Notes under the pieces: model-generated
Told to the model about the DNA's origin: nothing
Database searches by the model: none
What the model saw: the letters and a program-made list of their open reading frames with translations, nothing else
Made by a program: the position numbers and the translations under genes
NCBI RefSeq assembly: GCF_023218075.1
Contig: NZ_JALPTB010000002.1
Span: 1 to 64,000 of the forward strand
Direction: 5' to 3'
Origin: Rhodococcus sp. HM1
GTDB lineage: Bacteria > Actinomycetota > Actinomycetes > Mycobacteriales > Mycobacteriaceae
Length of the DNA stretch: 64,000 bases
Part shown: piece by piece, positions 35,064-46,290 of the stretch
How positions within the stretch are numbered: the stretch's first letter is position 1
Layout of the letters: the number at the start of each line of letters is the position of its first letter

Positions 35064-35861
35064 TCAGTCCAGGATGTCGCGGACCTTCGTGCTCTCACGA
35101 CCGAACAGGACCAATTCCCGCGCGACGGTCATGTGCTTCTGCCAGTGGGTGAACGCTCCGGCGCCGTCTCGGGTCCGGAGCAACTTGATGAGCTTGCGCT
35201 GGGAGCGGACGAACAGCTTGTAGTTCGCCTCGTACCTCTCGGTGTCGGTCTCCAAGCGTTCGCGTGTCACGTTCATGGTGTGTCGCTCGTAGATCTCGTG
35301 CAGCATTCCCGCGATCAATGCAAGTGTCGCGTTCCCGGCCTTCTGAACCATGAGGAGATGGAACTCGGCTGCAGCCTGTCCGAACGAGTTGGACGCGAAA
35401 GACGACGGGATCGCTTCGTCGACGAAGCGTTCGAGTTCGTCGAAATCCTCGTCGGTGCCGACCTCGGCGAGAAGGCGCGCCGCGAACGGCTCGATCGCCT
35501 CGCGGGCAACATACACATCCGCGACGGTGGCACCCGTCAACTCGAGCAGAAGCGAGGCAGGGCGGGCGACGACCTCCGGTCCGGGCACGCACACCCGCGC
35601 GCCCGAGCGGGAGCCACGGCGGACCTCGACGAGCCGCTCGGCCTCGAGAACGCGGACCGCTTCGCGGAGCGTCGGACGGCTCACGGAGAAATGCTCCATG
35701 AGTTCGGCCTCGTGGGGCAGGTGATCGCCGTCCTTGAGCTCGCCGTCGACGATCATGCGGCGCAGTTTCCGTGCGACGAGTTCGGCAGTCTTGGGGGTGC
35801 GGATCGCTCGTCCGGTCGCAGCGCGTGCGTCGAAAACCGGAGCCAACGCTTCGTCGGTCAC
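35064..35861 (-). CDS. GntR-family regulator, FCD (FadR) subfamily
   Basis: 265 residues. The winged helix (about 20-95) reads TAELVARKLRRMIVDGELKD, then LMEHFSVSRPTLREAVRVLE and RGSRSGARVCVP. The FCD ligand domain follows with metal-type histidines (AAEFHLLMV, LHEIYERH, HWQKHMTVAR). The GTG at 35861 has AGGAAGG upstream. It is the first gene of the catabolic island and probably senses an acyl-CoA or organic acid. Half-sites ACATAGC (35891) and ACCTAGT (35900) just upstream suggest autoregulation within the island-wide operator family. A second FCD regulator lies at 56335. Confidence 0.88.
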   Translation of the reverse strand: MTDEALAPVFDARAATGRAIRTPKTAELVARKLRRMIVDGELKDGDHLPHEAELMEHFSVSRPTLREAVRVLEAERLVEVRRGSRSGARVCVPGPEVVARPASLLLELTGATVADVYVAREAIEPFAARLLAEVGTDEDFDELERFVDEAIPSSFASNSFGQAAAEFHLLMVQKAGNATLALIAGMLHEIYERHTMNVTRERLETDTERYEANYKLFVRSQRKLIKLLRTRDGAGAFTHWQKHMTVARELVLFGRESTKVRDILD

Positions 35862-35994
35862 GAGTTGACACCTTCCTGCATCTCAAGGGCACATAGCCCA
35901 CCTAGTAAACGTACAGGCAAGCGTACGCTCCGTATCGTCGGCCGCCGCAATCCAAGTGCGAGGCGCATGACCCGCGTCACCGCAAACGAGATTC

Positions 35995-38230
<2,236 letters not shown>

Positions 38231-38238
38231 GGATCACG

Positions 38239-39024
38239 ATGGCCCACGACATCAACTCGGCAGATCGGCCGTCCGACGAAGAAGCCCCGCTGCTGGTCAC
38301 CAAGGACGGCGCGGTCGTCGTCCTGACCCTCAACCGGCCGGATCGGCGCAATGCCCTCAACCGTGCGATGCGCAAAGCCCTCAAGAAGGAACTGTGGCGC
38401 GCCGACGGCGACGACGACGTGCGCGTCGTGGTCATCACGGGCGCGGGCACCTCGTTCTCGTCCGGTGTGGACCTTCCCGAAGCGCTGTCGGGACCGCCGC
38501 CGCGCACCGAAGGAGTGACCCCGACGCAGGTGATCCGGGGTACCTCCAAACCTGTGATCGCAGCGGTCAACGGTCCGTGTTACACCGGAGGCTACGAACT
38601 GGCGGTGAACTGCTCCTTCATCATTGCCTCGGAGAGAGCCGAATTCGCGGACACCCACGCCCAGATCGGGTTGCTCAACGGCTGGGGTGGCAGCGCGATG
38701 CTGCCGCGCATGATCGGCCTGCCCGCTGCGATCCAGTTCATTCTCAGCGGTGAGCCGATCGACGGCGCGACCGCCGCGCGCATCGGTTTGGCCAACGAGG
38801 TTGTGCCGCACGAGGATCTGATGACGCGCACGCTCGACATCGCCGGCCGGATCGCGGCCGGACACCCCGGGGCCGTGCAGCGCATGCTGCGACTTCTCAA
38901 GGAAGGCGCCGGTACCTCGCTGTCGCACGCACTCGGTCTCGAAGCCGAGGCCTCCGTGACCTATCGCTCGGACGGTGCCGACGTGGGTGCGCGCTTCAGC
39001 AAGCGACGCGCCGAAAAGAACTGA
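38239..39024 (+). CDS. Enoyl-CoA hydratase/isomerase family protein (1)
   Basis: 261 residues of the crotonase fold. Oxyanion-hole segments are GAGTSFSSGVDL and NGPCYTGGYELAVNC; the region with the usual catalytic glutamate reads FADTHAQIGLLNGWGGSAML. The first catalytic Glu seems to be replaced in this stretch (AQIGL), so isomerase, hydrolase or lyase activity is as likely as hydration. It sits between the NMO-like gene and the fused acyl-CoA dehydrogenase on one transcript. Confidence 0.85.
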   Translation: MAHDINSADRPSDEEAPLLVTKDGAVVVLTLNRPDRRNALNRAMRKALKKELWRADGDDDVRVVVITGAGTSFSSGVDLPEALSGPPPRTEGVTPTQVIRGTSKPVIAAVNGPCYTGGYELAVNCSFIIASERAEFADTHAQIGLLNGWGGSAMLPRMIGLPAAIQFILSGEPIDGATAARIGLANEVVPHEDLMTRTLDIAGRIAAGHPGAVQRMLRLLKEGAGTSLSHALGLEAEASVTYRSDGADVGARFSKRRAEKN

Positions 39025-39063
39025 CCCACAAGCTACAAGACGATCATCAGGAGGGGTGGCGTA

Positions 39064-41358
39064 GTGGAAGAGAATGCCACGGCGATACTCGAAGCGTCGA
39101 CAGGAGACTGGCGCAGCAGACTGGCTGCCCTCCTCGACGACTATCGGAAGCGCCCGCGACCGGCGACATCCCGCGAGCGCTTCGGTGCAGCCATCGCATG
39201 GCAGTCCGAACTCGTCGATGCAGGACTGGCCGCTCCCGGTTGGCCGAGCTCCGTCGGTGGCATGGCGCTGTCGCTCGAGGATCAGCTCGACTACTACCGG
39301 ATGACGACCGAGGCCGGCGCACCCAAGCATCCGTGCGGGCTGTCGTTCATCGTCGCGCCGACGATCATCGTGCACGGAACGCAGGAGCAGAAGGACAGGT
39401 TCCTCGAGCCGCTGTTGCGCGCCGACGAGTTCTGGTGCCAGGGCTTCTCGGAGCCGGGCGCGGGCAGTGACCTCGCCTCGTTGTCGACGCGTGCGGTGCG
39501 CGACGGTGACAACTACCGGGTCACCGGCCAGAAGATCTGGACGACGATGGCCGACAAGGCCGACTGGATCTTCACCCTGGTCCGGACCGGCCCGCCAGGC
39601 CGTGGCACCTCGGGAATCACGTATCTCCTGATTCCCATGAACTCGCCCGGCATCGAGGTGCGCCCGTTGCGCGACGCCGCAGGTGGCTACCACTTCGCCG
39701 AGGTCTTCTTCGACGATGTCGTCGTTCCGGTCGCCAACCGGGTCGGGGAGGAGGGCGGCGGCTGGTCGATCATGCGCACCTCGCTCGGCCACGAGCGTGC
39801 CACGGCCTTCCTGGCCGACGAGTTCCGCTACCGATCCACGGTCGACAAGGTCTTCCGGCTCGCGGCCGAGCAGGGTTACGCCGCAGATCCGCTGGTGCGG
39901 CAGGAGCTCGCGAAGGTCGAAACGTCGGTCCGTGAGATCGCCGCGAACAGTGCCCGCGCCCTCGATGCGGTTCTGCGCAACGAGGATCCGGGTGGCGTCG
40001 CATCGGTGAACCGGCTCGTGAAGTCCGAGTTCGAACAGCACATGCACCGGCTCGCTCTGCGCCTCACGGGGTCCGCGGCCGTGCTGAACACGCGTTCCGA
40101 GGGCGTCGTCGAGAACGGGCGCTGGTCGTACGGGTACCTGATGGCGCGCGCTGCGACGATCGGCGCCGGTACGGCGGAGATCCAGCGCAACACCATCGCC
40201 GAGAACGTGCTGGGCCTGCCGTCGCATCGTGGTGAGGGACGCCGTGACCCGGTCGTCGCGCCGGGACGTCCGCTCACCGCTCCGGACGAGGACGAGGCGG
40301 CGCTGCGCGAGGTGCTCGGTGACCTGGTCTCCTCGTATGTGGACACCGAGAAACTGCTCGCCCGCGAGTCCACACCCGGCGACTACGACATCGGACTCTG
40401 GGACGAACTCGTGAAGTTCGGACTGCCGGGTCTGTCCGCGCCGGATTCGCTCGGCGGCGGAGGCCAGCCGCTCCGACTGCTGTGTGCTGCAGTCGAGACA
40501 GTCGCTTACCACCTCGGCCCGGTTCCGCTGGTGCCCACCGCGATCACCCTCGAGGTTCTCGTCGCGGCCGGCGCCGAGGGCGTGGCGCGAGCCATAATCA
40601 ACGGTGCCACAGCAACATTCGTCGTTCCTGTCGACGACAAGGGTTGGGTGACCGATTCGGGACTGCCCGTCCTCGACGGTGGTCGGCTGACCGGCCGGGT
40701 CGAACGTGTCGCGGGCGGCCCGGTCGCCGACGTGCTCGTGGTGCTCGCCACCGACGCGGCCACCGGGGACCGCGTACTCGTTTCGGTGCAACCCACGGAT
40801 GTCACGGTCACCGTGCAGAACTCGGTGGATCTGACCGCGACCGTGGCAATCGTCACCGCCAACGGTGCGCCGGCCACGGTGCTCGCCGAAGGGGAATCCG
40901 TCGACAACGCACTCACCCGCGCGCGTCGCGTCGCGCAGTTGCTCGTTGCGGCGGACTCGGTGGGTGTCGCCAACCGAGCGCTCGCGATGGCCGTGGACTG
41001 GGCGGGTCAGCGCGAACAGTTCGGCCAGCCGATCGGTTCCTACCAGGCGATCTCGCACCGCTGTGCCTACATGCTTGTCGGTGCGGAAGGTGCTCGCGGG
41101 CAGGTGCTTTCGGCTGCGGATCGAACGGCCGACGATCCCGATCGGTCGACGGCGTCGAATCTGGCCACCGCCGCTGCGCTCGACGCCGCGCTCGATGCGG
41201 CCGAGGGTTGCATTCAGATCCACGGTGGCATCGGATTCACGTGGGAGCATCCGGCGCATCTGCTGCTGCGCCGCGCGACGGCCAACCAGGCCTGGATCGG
41301 CCGCCCGCACGTACTGCGCGACCGCGCGGTCGGTGAGGTGTTCGAGCGCCTGCACTGA
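39064..41358 (+). CDS. Fused double acyl-CoA dehydrogenase, order catalytic-type then partner-type
   Basis: 764 residues with two ACAD domains. Residues about 1-385 form the first: FWCQGFSEPGAGSDLASL (Ser/Glu loop near 128), YRVTGQKIWTTMADKADW, and AAATIGAGTAEIQRNTIAEN at its end. Residues about 400-764 form the second, ending with CIQIHGGIGFTWEHPAHLLL near 717. This joins in one chain the two subunit kinds that are separate in heterotetrameric actinobacterial ACADs (FadE26/27, ChsE1/E2). The GTG at 39064 follows AGGAGGGG. The other fused ACAD at 51257 has the reverse order. Probable role: alpha,beta-desaturation of a bulky or branched acyl-CoA. Confidence 0.9.
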   Translation: MEENATAILEASTGDWRSRLAALLDDYRKRPRPATSRERFGAAIAWQSELVDAGLAAPGWPSSVGGMALSLEDQLDYYRMTTEAGAPKHPCGLSFIVAPTIIVHGTQEQKDRFLEPLLRADEFWCQGFSEPGAGSDLASLSTRAVRDGDNYRVTGQKIWTTMADKADWIFTLVRTGPPGRGTSGITYLLIPMNSPGIEVRPLRDAAGGYHFAEVFFDDVVVPVANRVGEEGGGWSIMRTSLGHERATAFLADEFRYRSTVDKVFRLAAEQGYAADPLVRQELAKVETSVREIAANSARALDAVLRNEDPGGVASVNRLVKSEFEQHMHRLALRLTGSAAVLNTRSEGVVENGRWSYGYLMARAATIGAGTAEIQRNTIAENVLGLPSHRGEGRRDPVVAPGRPLTAPDEDEAALREVLGDLVSSYVDTEKLLARESTPGDYDIGLWDELVKFGLPGLSAPDSLGGGGQPLRLLCAAVETVAYHLGPVPLVPTAITLEVLVAAGAEGVARAIINGATATFVVPVDDKGWVTDSGLPVLDGGRLTGRVERVAGGPVADVLVVLATDAATGDRVLVSVQPTDVTVTVQNSVDLTATVAIVTANGAPATVLAEGESVDNALTRARRVAQLLVAADSVGVANRALAMAVDWAGQREQFGQPIGSYQAISHRCAYMLVGAEGARGQVLSAADRTADDPDRSTASNLATAAALDAALDAAEGCIQIHGGIGFTWEHPAHLLLRRATANQAWIGRPHVLRDRAVGEVFERLH

Positions 41359-41393
41359 CCGCACGCATCCTGCGGCCGATCCGGCGCGGCAGA

Positions 41394-41433
41394 GACGAAC
41401 CCCCACCTCGACTCCTCGAGGTGGGGGTTCGTC
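41394..41433 (+). terminator. 18-bp perfect terminator hairpin
   Basis: GACGAACCCCCACCTCGA (41394-41411) pairs exactly with TCGAGGTGGGGGTTCGTC (41416-41433) around CTCC. It ends the plus-strand operon that finishes with the fused ACAD. Confidence 0.85.
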
Positions 41434-41523
41434 GTCGCTGGGGAGGGATGTCAAGGCGGGACCGAGATCACGGCGGGGACCGAGGACCGATGAGGTCGGT
41501 GGCTGCGAGAGCGGCAACGGAGA

Positions 41524-41553
41524 AGGGCCGGCACCCTGTCGGATACCGGCCCT
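41524..41553 (-). terminator. Terminator hairpin for the fused CoA-transferase
   Basis: AGGGCCGG at 41524-41531 pairs with CCGGCCCT at 41546-41553, 14-base loop. It lies 20 bp past the minus-strand stop at 41574. Confidence 0.6.
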
Positions 41554-41573
41554 CGTCGCCGTCGACGCTCGGG

Positions 41574-44021
41574 TCAGGCGACGATGTTCTTGTCCCGCAG
41601 TTCGGCGATCCGCTCGGGGGTGAAGCCGAGTTCGCCGAGAACGGCGTCGGTGTGCTCACCGATCGTGCAACCGGCGTCGGCCTTGACCCCCGACCGCGAG
41701 AACGTGGTCAGGGGGGCGAGGCGGCGATGCTCGTCGAAAATGGGGCTCTCGGCGAGGACGGTGTACCCGGCATCGAAGTACACGTCTTCGTGCAGCTCGC
41801 GCTCGGCGGTCTGCTCGGCGACTGCGACGCATCCGACGTCCATCGCGGTCAGGGTCTTCTCCCACTCCGACTTCGATCGGGTACGGAACAGTGCGGCGAG
41901 CGTCTCGCCGAGGCTCTCGTCGGCGGCCTTGCGGGCGGCGGCGGTAGCGAATGTCTCCTGGGTGAGCTCGGCGGGGGAACCCAGAGCCTCGACCAGCGGC
42001 GCCCACTCGGATTCCTGCGGGGCGGCGAGGAAGATCCAGCCGTCCGAGGTCTCGTAGAGGCGGTACAGAGCGCTGAGGCCGAGCAGTTCCGGGTCCGACA
42101 CCGGCGGCTCGGGACGCTGCGCGTAGTCGACGTTGCGATCCATCAGCGCATAGGTGGCAGAGGACAGCATCGTCGTGGTCAGCTCGCCCAGTGCACGGCC
42201 GCGACGTCGGGCGAGGATGCCGAGCAGCAGCACCGTGCCCACGGCGAGCGCCGCGACACCGTCGGCCTGGACCGACGGGTTCGCGCCTGCGGTGTGGCGA
42301 CGGATCGAGGCGCGCTTGATTCCCTCGAGGTCGGTGCCGTGAAGGTTCAGGCCGCCCAGATCGCTCATGCTCAGACCGGACGCAGCGCCGACGGACGGCG
42401 CGTAGGCCGGACGGCCCCCGTACGGCCCGCCCGTGCCGTATCCGGGTGCGTTGAGATAGATCAGATCGGGGTTGAGCTCCTGGAGGGTCGCGGCGTCGAC
42501 ACCGATGCGTTTCGCGGCGCCCGCCCGGTAGCTCTGGAGCACGATGTCCACGTTCTTCGCGATCTCGTGCACGATCGCGAGTCCCTCGGGGGTGTTGATG
42601 TCGAGAGCGATGGATTCCTTGCCCTGCAACACTTTCGCTCCGCCCGCTTCGGGAAAGGCGACGAGTCCGCGGATCGAGTCTCCGGTCAGGGGCTCGACCT
42701 TGATGACGCGGGCACCGAGATCGGTCAGGAGGGTCGCGCCGTATGGCGCGGCGAACATCGAGCCGAGTTCGAGGACCGTCACTCCGGTGAGGGGAAGTTC
42801 GCCGGCCGGTGCCGCCATCGGCTCGGCGGTTGGGTTCCCGTTCGCGAGTGTGGCGACGATGTCGTCGGTGTCCGCACCCAGACGAGGTGCGGGCCGGAGC
42901 TCACTCAGCGGCGCACCGTCGACGTGGACGAGCGTCGACGGCTGCCGGACCGGGCCGAACTCCGGATCGTCGATCGTGACCACCCGTCCGTCGTGCTGAA
43001 GCTGAGGATGATCGAGTGCTGCGACCGGATCGTTGAAGATCTCGGCACTGACATCGGGGTTGGTGTCGAAGACGTGCTGCCATTCGGCGAGAGTGCGCTC
43101 ACGCACCTTCGACAGCATCAACTCCCACAGCTCGACTCGCCGTTCGACGTCCTCGAACAGGGGTACTCCCTGCCAGTAGGGGTCCGTGAAGACGTGCGCG
43201 AGACCGAATTCGGTCATCATCGCGAAGAAGAGCCGGGGCTCGGTCTGGGCGAACTGGAGCCAGTGCCCGTCCTTCGTCTGTGCGACGAGCAGCGGGTAGA
43301 TCAGGGGCGCTGCGGGGCGGTCCTGATCGTCGAAGGCGGACATCGGCTGGAATGCGTCGGGCCAGCGCTTGCACACGAGTTCGAAGAACCAGTTGTAGGT
43401 GTCCATCGAGGCGGCCCCGCGCAGCAGATCGGCTTCGACATGCTGTCCGGCACCGCTGGATTCGCGCTCGTAGAGCGCCGCGAGGATGCCCTGCAGTGCC
43501 GTCTGGGCCGCACCCCAGGAAGCCCACGGGGTCGGGGTGAAGGACGGCCCGGGCCGCTCCGACATCTTGGCCTTGCCGTGGAAGATACCCATCCGGGCGA
43601 GAACCAGCGCTTCGTACCCCTTGTCGTTCGACCACGGACCGCGAGTGCCCCAACCGGTGATCGAGGCGCTGACGAGACGGGAATTGAGCGCGTTCAGCTG
43701 CTCCGGGGTCAGTCCCAGGCGTCCGAGTGCGGAGGGCCGGGAGGTCGTGATCAGAACGTCCGCGGTCCGGACGAGGGAGTGCAGTGTGGCGAGGTCCCGC
43801 TCGTCGTGGAGGTCGAGCGTGATGCTCCTTTTTCCGCGGGCGAGCGCCGGCCAGCCGGTCAGGGTGCGGAGCGGGCTGCCGGACGGTGGTTCGACCATCA
43901 CGACGTCCGCTCCGGCGTCGGCGAGGAAGACGCTCGCGTACGCGCCGGGCGTCGTAGTCGAGAGATCCAGGACTGTCAGACCTGCAAGGGGTGCGGTGGA
44001 CGAGGAAGATACGGCGTTCAC
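41574..44021 (-). CDS. Fused double class III (CaiB/BaiF) CoA-transferase
   Basis: 815 residues holding two CaiB/BaiF units. The first (about 10-395) has LAGLTVLDLSTTTPGAYASV, KRSITLDLHDERD, and GAGQHVEADLLRGAASM; the second (about 415-815) has LTGVTVLELGSMFAAPYGAT, VIKVEPLTGDSIRG, KESIALDINTPEGLAI, and LIYLNAPGYGTGGPYGG. CaiB-type enzymes normally act as interlocked homodimers, so a tandem fusion gives a covalent heterodimer. It likely moves CoA between acids at entry to or exit from the pathway. I prefer GTG 44021 (AAAGG upstream); ATG 44063, which would add 14 residues and be nearly leaderless, is possible. Confidence 0.88.
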   Translation of the reverse strand: MNAVSSSSTAPLAGLTVLDLSTTTPGAYASVFLADAGADVVMVEPPSGSPLRTLTGWPALARGKRSITLDLHDERDLATLHSLVRTADVLITTSRPSALGRLGLTPEQLNALNSRLVSASITGWGTRGPWSNDKGYEALVLARMGIFHGKAKMSERPGPSFTPTPWASWGAAQTALQGILAALYERESSGAGQHVEADLLRGAASMDTYNWFFELVCKRWPDAFQPMSAFDDQDRPAAPLIYPLLVAQTKDGHWLQFAQTEPRLFFAMMTEFGLAHVFTDPYWQGVPLFEDVERRVELWELMLSKVRERTLAEWQHVFDTNPDVSAEIFNDPVAALDHPQLQHDGRVVTIDDPEFGPVRQPSTLVHVDGAPLSELRPAPRLGADTDDIVATLANGNPTAEPMAAPAGELPLTGVTVLELGSMFAAPYGATLLTDLGARVIKVEPLTGDSIRGLVAFPEAGGAKVLQGKESIALDINTPEGLAIVHEIAKNVDIVLQSYRAGAAKRIGVDAATLQELNPDLIYLNAPGYGTGGPYGGRPAYAPSVGAASGLSMSDLGGLNLHGTDLEGIKRASIRRHTAGANPSVQADGVAALAVGTVLLLGILARRRGRALGELTTTMLSSATYALMDRNVDYAQRPEPPVSDPELLGLSALYRLYETSDGWIFLAAPQESEWAPLVEALGSPAELTQETFATAAARKAADESLGETLAALFRTRSKSEWEKTLTAMDVGCVAVAEQTAERELHEDVYFDAGYTVLAESPIFDEHRRLAPLTTFSRSGVKADAGCTIGEHTDAVLGELGFTPERIAELRDKNIVA

Positions 44022-44071
44022 TTCAGACCTTTCGAAGGGGTACGCGAACGTGCGATGTGACATTTATAACT

Positions 44072-44089
44072 AACTAAGTGCACTACGTC
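44072..44089. promoter_or_regulatory. GT-N2-AC operator candidate before the CoA-transferase
   Basis: AACTAAGTGCACTACGTC aligns with the 37155 palindrome at most positions and has an AGTGCACT core. It lies immediately upstream of the fused CoA-transferase start. Confidence 0.45.
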
Positions 44090-44159
44090 TACAAGTTCAT
44101 GAAAGTGCATCACTCAAGCCTTCTTGTGTCACTCCGGTCGCAGCGCAGCGCAGCGACTG

Positions 44160-44194
44160 GAAGGGGCACGCCGGCCGCGCCGACGTGCCCCTTC
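44160..44194 (-). terminator. Terminator hairpin after tesB
   Basis: GAAGGGGCACG at 44160-44170 pairs with CGTGCCCCTTC at 44184-44194 around 13 bases. It lies 14 bp past the thioesterase stop. Confidence 0.65.
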
Positions 44195-44207
44195 GTCCTG
44201 TGCCGGA

Positions 44208-45104
44208 TCAGTCCCGAAACCGGAGCAGGCCCTCCTGTGTCGTGCTGGCGATGAGGGTGCCCCGTCGATCGAACAGGTGTCCGTGGGCCAGGCCGCGTCC
44301 GCCGCCCATCCAGGTGCCGCGCTGCTCGTACAGGTGCCAGTCGTCGGCGCGGAACGGCGCGTGGAACCAGACCGTGTGGTCGAGGCTTGCGAGTTGGAGT
44401 CCGGGCGTCTCGATGTGCCGAGCATGCGGAGGCAGGGTGGAGGAGATCAGGAACAGGTCCGAGCAGTATGCGAAACCTGCTGCTTGCGTGAGGGGTTCGG
44501 CTTCGAGCGGTTCGACGGTCCGGATCCACGCGCGCTGCCGGGGTGGGCGGGCTTCACCGCGGCGGTTCGCCAGCCGTGGGTATTCCTCGGGGAATCGGAA
44601 ATCGACGCCGATATTCGAGAGGAGGGGGACCAGCCACCCGGCTTCGCTCAGTTCCGCAGCGCTCAGACTGTCCTCGATGGGTGGAAGCAGTTCCGGGGCG
44701 ACGGCTGCCGTGCTCGCCGGCTCCTGGTGCTCGAGGCCGGTCTCGGCGCGCTGGAACGAGACGGTCGCGGAGAAGATCGTCCGGCCGTCCTGCAGGCCGC
44801 GCACATGCCTGGTCGTGAAGCTTCCGCCGTCGCGGAGCCGTTCGACCCGGTAGGTCACGGGTATATCGGTACGGCCGGGCTGGAGGAAATGTCCGTGGAG
44901 GGAGTGGACCGGCCTGTCGGGGGCGACGGTGGATCCCGCTGCGACCAGGGCCTGGCCGAGGGCCTGGCCTCCGTACATGCGCGGAGATCCGGTGTGGGCA
45001 CTGCCCTCGAACGTGTCCTCGTCGACGCGAACCAGATCCAGGATGCGGGCAACGGGCGGCCGGCGGATGGCTCTCAGCTGCTCCAGGGATATTGCAGTCG
45101 TCAT
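44208..45104 (-). CDS. tesB: Acyl-CoA thioesterase II (TesB)
   Basis: 298 residues with the double-hotdog TesB pattern: GSPRMYGGQALGQALVAAG, HSLHGHFLQPGRTDIPV, and in the second half LASLDHTVWFHAPFRADDWH with the catalytic aspartate, then GRGLAHGHLFDRRGTLIAS. It hydrolyses acyl-CoA to free acid and CoA, useful for recycling CoA when intermediates stall. The ATG at 45104 has no ribosome site and follows a TATATT-like element by about a dozen bases, so translation may be leaderless. Divergent from the aldo/keto reductase gene. Confidence 0.92.
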   Translation of the reverse strand: MTTAISLEQLRAIRRPPVARILDLVRVDEDTFEGSAHTGSPRMYGGQALGQALVAAGSTVAPDRPVHSLHGHFLQPGRTDIPVTYRVERLRDGGSFTTRHVRGLQDGRTIFSATVSFQRAETGLEHQEPASTAAVAPELLPPIEDSLSAAELSEAGWLVPLLSNIGVDFRFPEEYPRLANRRGEARPPRQRAWIRTVEPLEAEPLTQAAGFAYCSDLFLISSTLPPHARHIETPGLQLASLDHTVWFHAPFRADDWHLYEQRGTWMGGGRGLAHGHLFDRRGTLIASTTQEGLLRFRD

Positions 45105-45161
45105 AGTTAACGAATATAACGAGGTTTAATAAATCGAGTCGAGATGTCGGATGGAGCAATC
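45101..45161. promoter_or_regulatory. Divergent tesB/AKR promoter with a CATAGTTAAC half-site
   Basis: The AT-rich gap contains CATAGTTAACGAATATAAC starting at 45102. Its left half matches the island motif (CATAGT-TA-AC), and the right half is degenerate. The half-site overlaps the tesB start codon. Confidence 0.35.
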
Positions 45162-46187
45162 ATGGAGTATCGCTATCTGGGGCGAACCGGAGTGCAGGTG
45201 TCGGCCCTGTGCCTGGGCGCGATGTCCCTGGGCCCGATGGGCAACGACGATGTGCAGGAGTGCACGTCGATCGTGCACCGCGCACTCGACGCCGGTGTGA
45301 ACATGATCGACACCGCCGACGTCTACTCCGGCGGGAGGTCGGAGGAAATCGTCGGTGCGGCCATCGCCGGGCGGAGGGACGACGTCGTTCTCGCCACCAA
45401 GTTCTTCAATCCCATGGGCCGCGAGCGAAATCGGCGAGGTGCATCCCGCCGGTGGATCGTGCAGGCGTGCGAGGACAGCCTGCGCCGACTGAACGTCGAC
45501 CACATCGACCTCTATCAGGTGCATCGGCACGACGAGGATACCGACCTGGACGAAACTCTGTCGGCGCTGTCGGACCTGGTGCGGTCCGGCAAGGTTCGGA
45601 TGATCGGTTCGTCGACGTTCTCGGCGGAGACGATCGTCGAGGCGCAGTGGGCCGCCGATCGTCGCGGACATGTCCCGTTCCGTACCGAACAGCCGCCCTA
45701 TTCGATTTTCGTCCGCGGCGCCGAGCGTGACGTCTTCCCTACCTGTCAGCGATACGGGATGGGGACCCTGGTCTGGAGTCCTCTCAACGGCGGATGGCTC
45801 ACCGGCAAGTACCGGGACGGCGAAGAGCCTGCCGCCGATTCTCGATTCGCGCGTGTGCCGCGGGGCGCGTGGCGCACGGACTCTCCCGGTGCCCGTCGGA
45901 AGCTCGATGCGGTTGCCGAACTCGAGGTGATCGCGCGGGATGCCGGCACCGATCTCATCGGGCTGTCCCTCGCGTTCGCGATGCGGCACCCGGCCGTGAC
46001 ATCGGTGATCCTCGGGCCCCGCACGATGGGACAGCTCGAAAGTCAGTTTCCTGCAAGCGAAGTCGTCCTGTCGGACGAAACGCTCGATCGGATCGACAAG
46101 GTGGTGGCGCCCGGTACGACCATTTCGCGCGGCGACCTTGCCTTCGAGCCTCGCGCCGTTCGTGACGCGCGGTTGCGCCGCCGTTGA
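45162..46187 (+). CDS. Aldo/keto reductase
   Basis: 341 residues. Family motifs: YRYLGRTGVQVSALCLGAMS, NMIDTADVYSGGRSEEIVG (catalytic Asp and Tyr), VVLATKFFNPMG (Lys), and IDLYQVHRHDEDTDLDETL (His), with PAVTSVILGPRTMGQLES near the end for the cofactor. It is probably NADPH dependent and reduces an aldehyde or ketone in the pathway. The ATG at 45162 is chosen for GGAG five bases upstream; ATG 45144 would add six residues. It is followed by a strong palindrome and the APH operon. Confidence 0.88.
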   Translation: MEYRYLGRTGVQVSALCLGAMSLGPMGNDDVQECTSIVHRALDAGVNMIDTADVYSGGRSEEIVGAAIAGRRDDVVLATKFFNPMGRERNRRGASRRWIVQACEDSLRRLNVDHIDLYQVHRHDEDTDLDETLSALSDLVRSGKVRMIGSSTFSAETIVEAQWAADRRGHVPFRTEQPPYSIFVRGAERDVFPTCQRYGMGTLVWSPLNGGWLTGKYRDGEEPAADSRFARVPRGAWRTDSPGARRKLDAVAELEVIARDAGTDLIGLSLAFAMRHPAVTSVILGPRTMGQLESQFPASEVVLSDETLDRIDKVVAPGTTISRGDLAFEPRAVRDARLRRR

Positions 46188-46215
46188 CGAACCGTTGACA
46201 GTCGGAGGTTGATCA

Positions 46216-46254
46216 GAATACTGTTCTCAGAATTGCAATCTGAGAACAGTATTC
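46216..46254. promoter_or_regulatory. 16-bp perfect inverted repeat upstream of the APH-ACAD operon
   Basis: GAATACTGTTCTCAGA (46216-46231) is the exact reverse complement of TCTGAGAACAGTATTC (46239-46254), 7-base centre. Its inner 21 bp (46225-46245) match 17 of 21 positions of the sequence just before the TetR gene (50426-50446), marking it as the operator for that TetR. Confidence 0.75.
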
Positions 46255-46290
46255 CTGGTTTTCCGGGATGCCTCATGAAAGGCGATCCAT

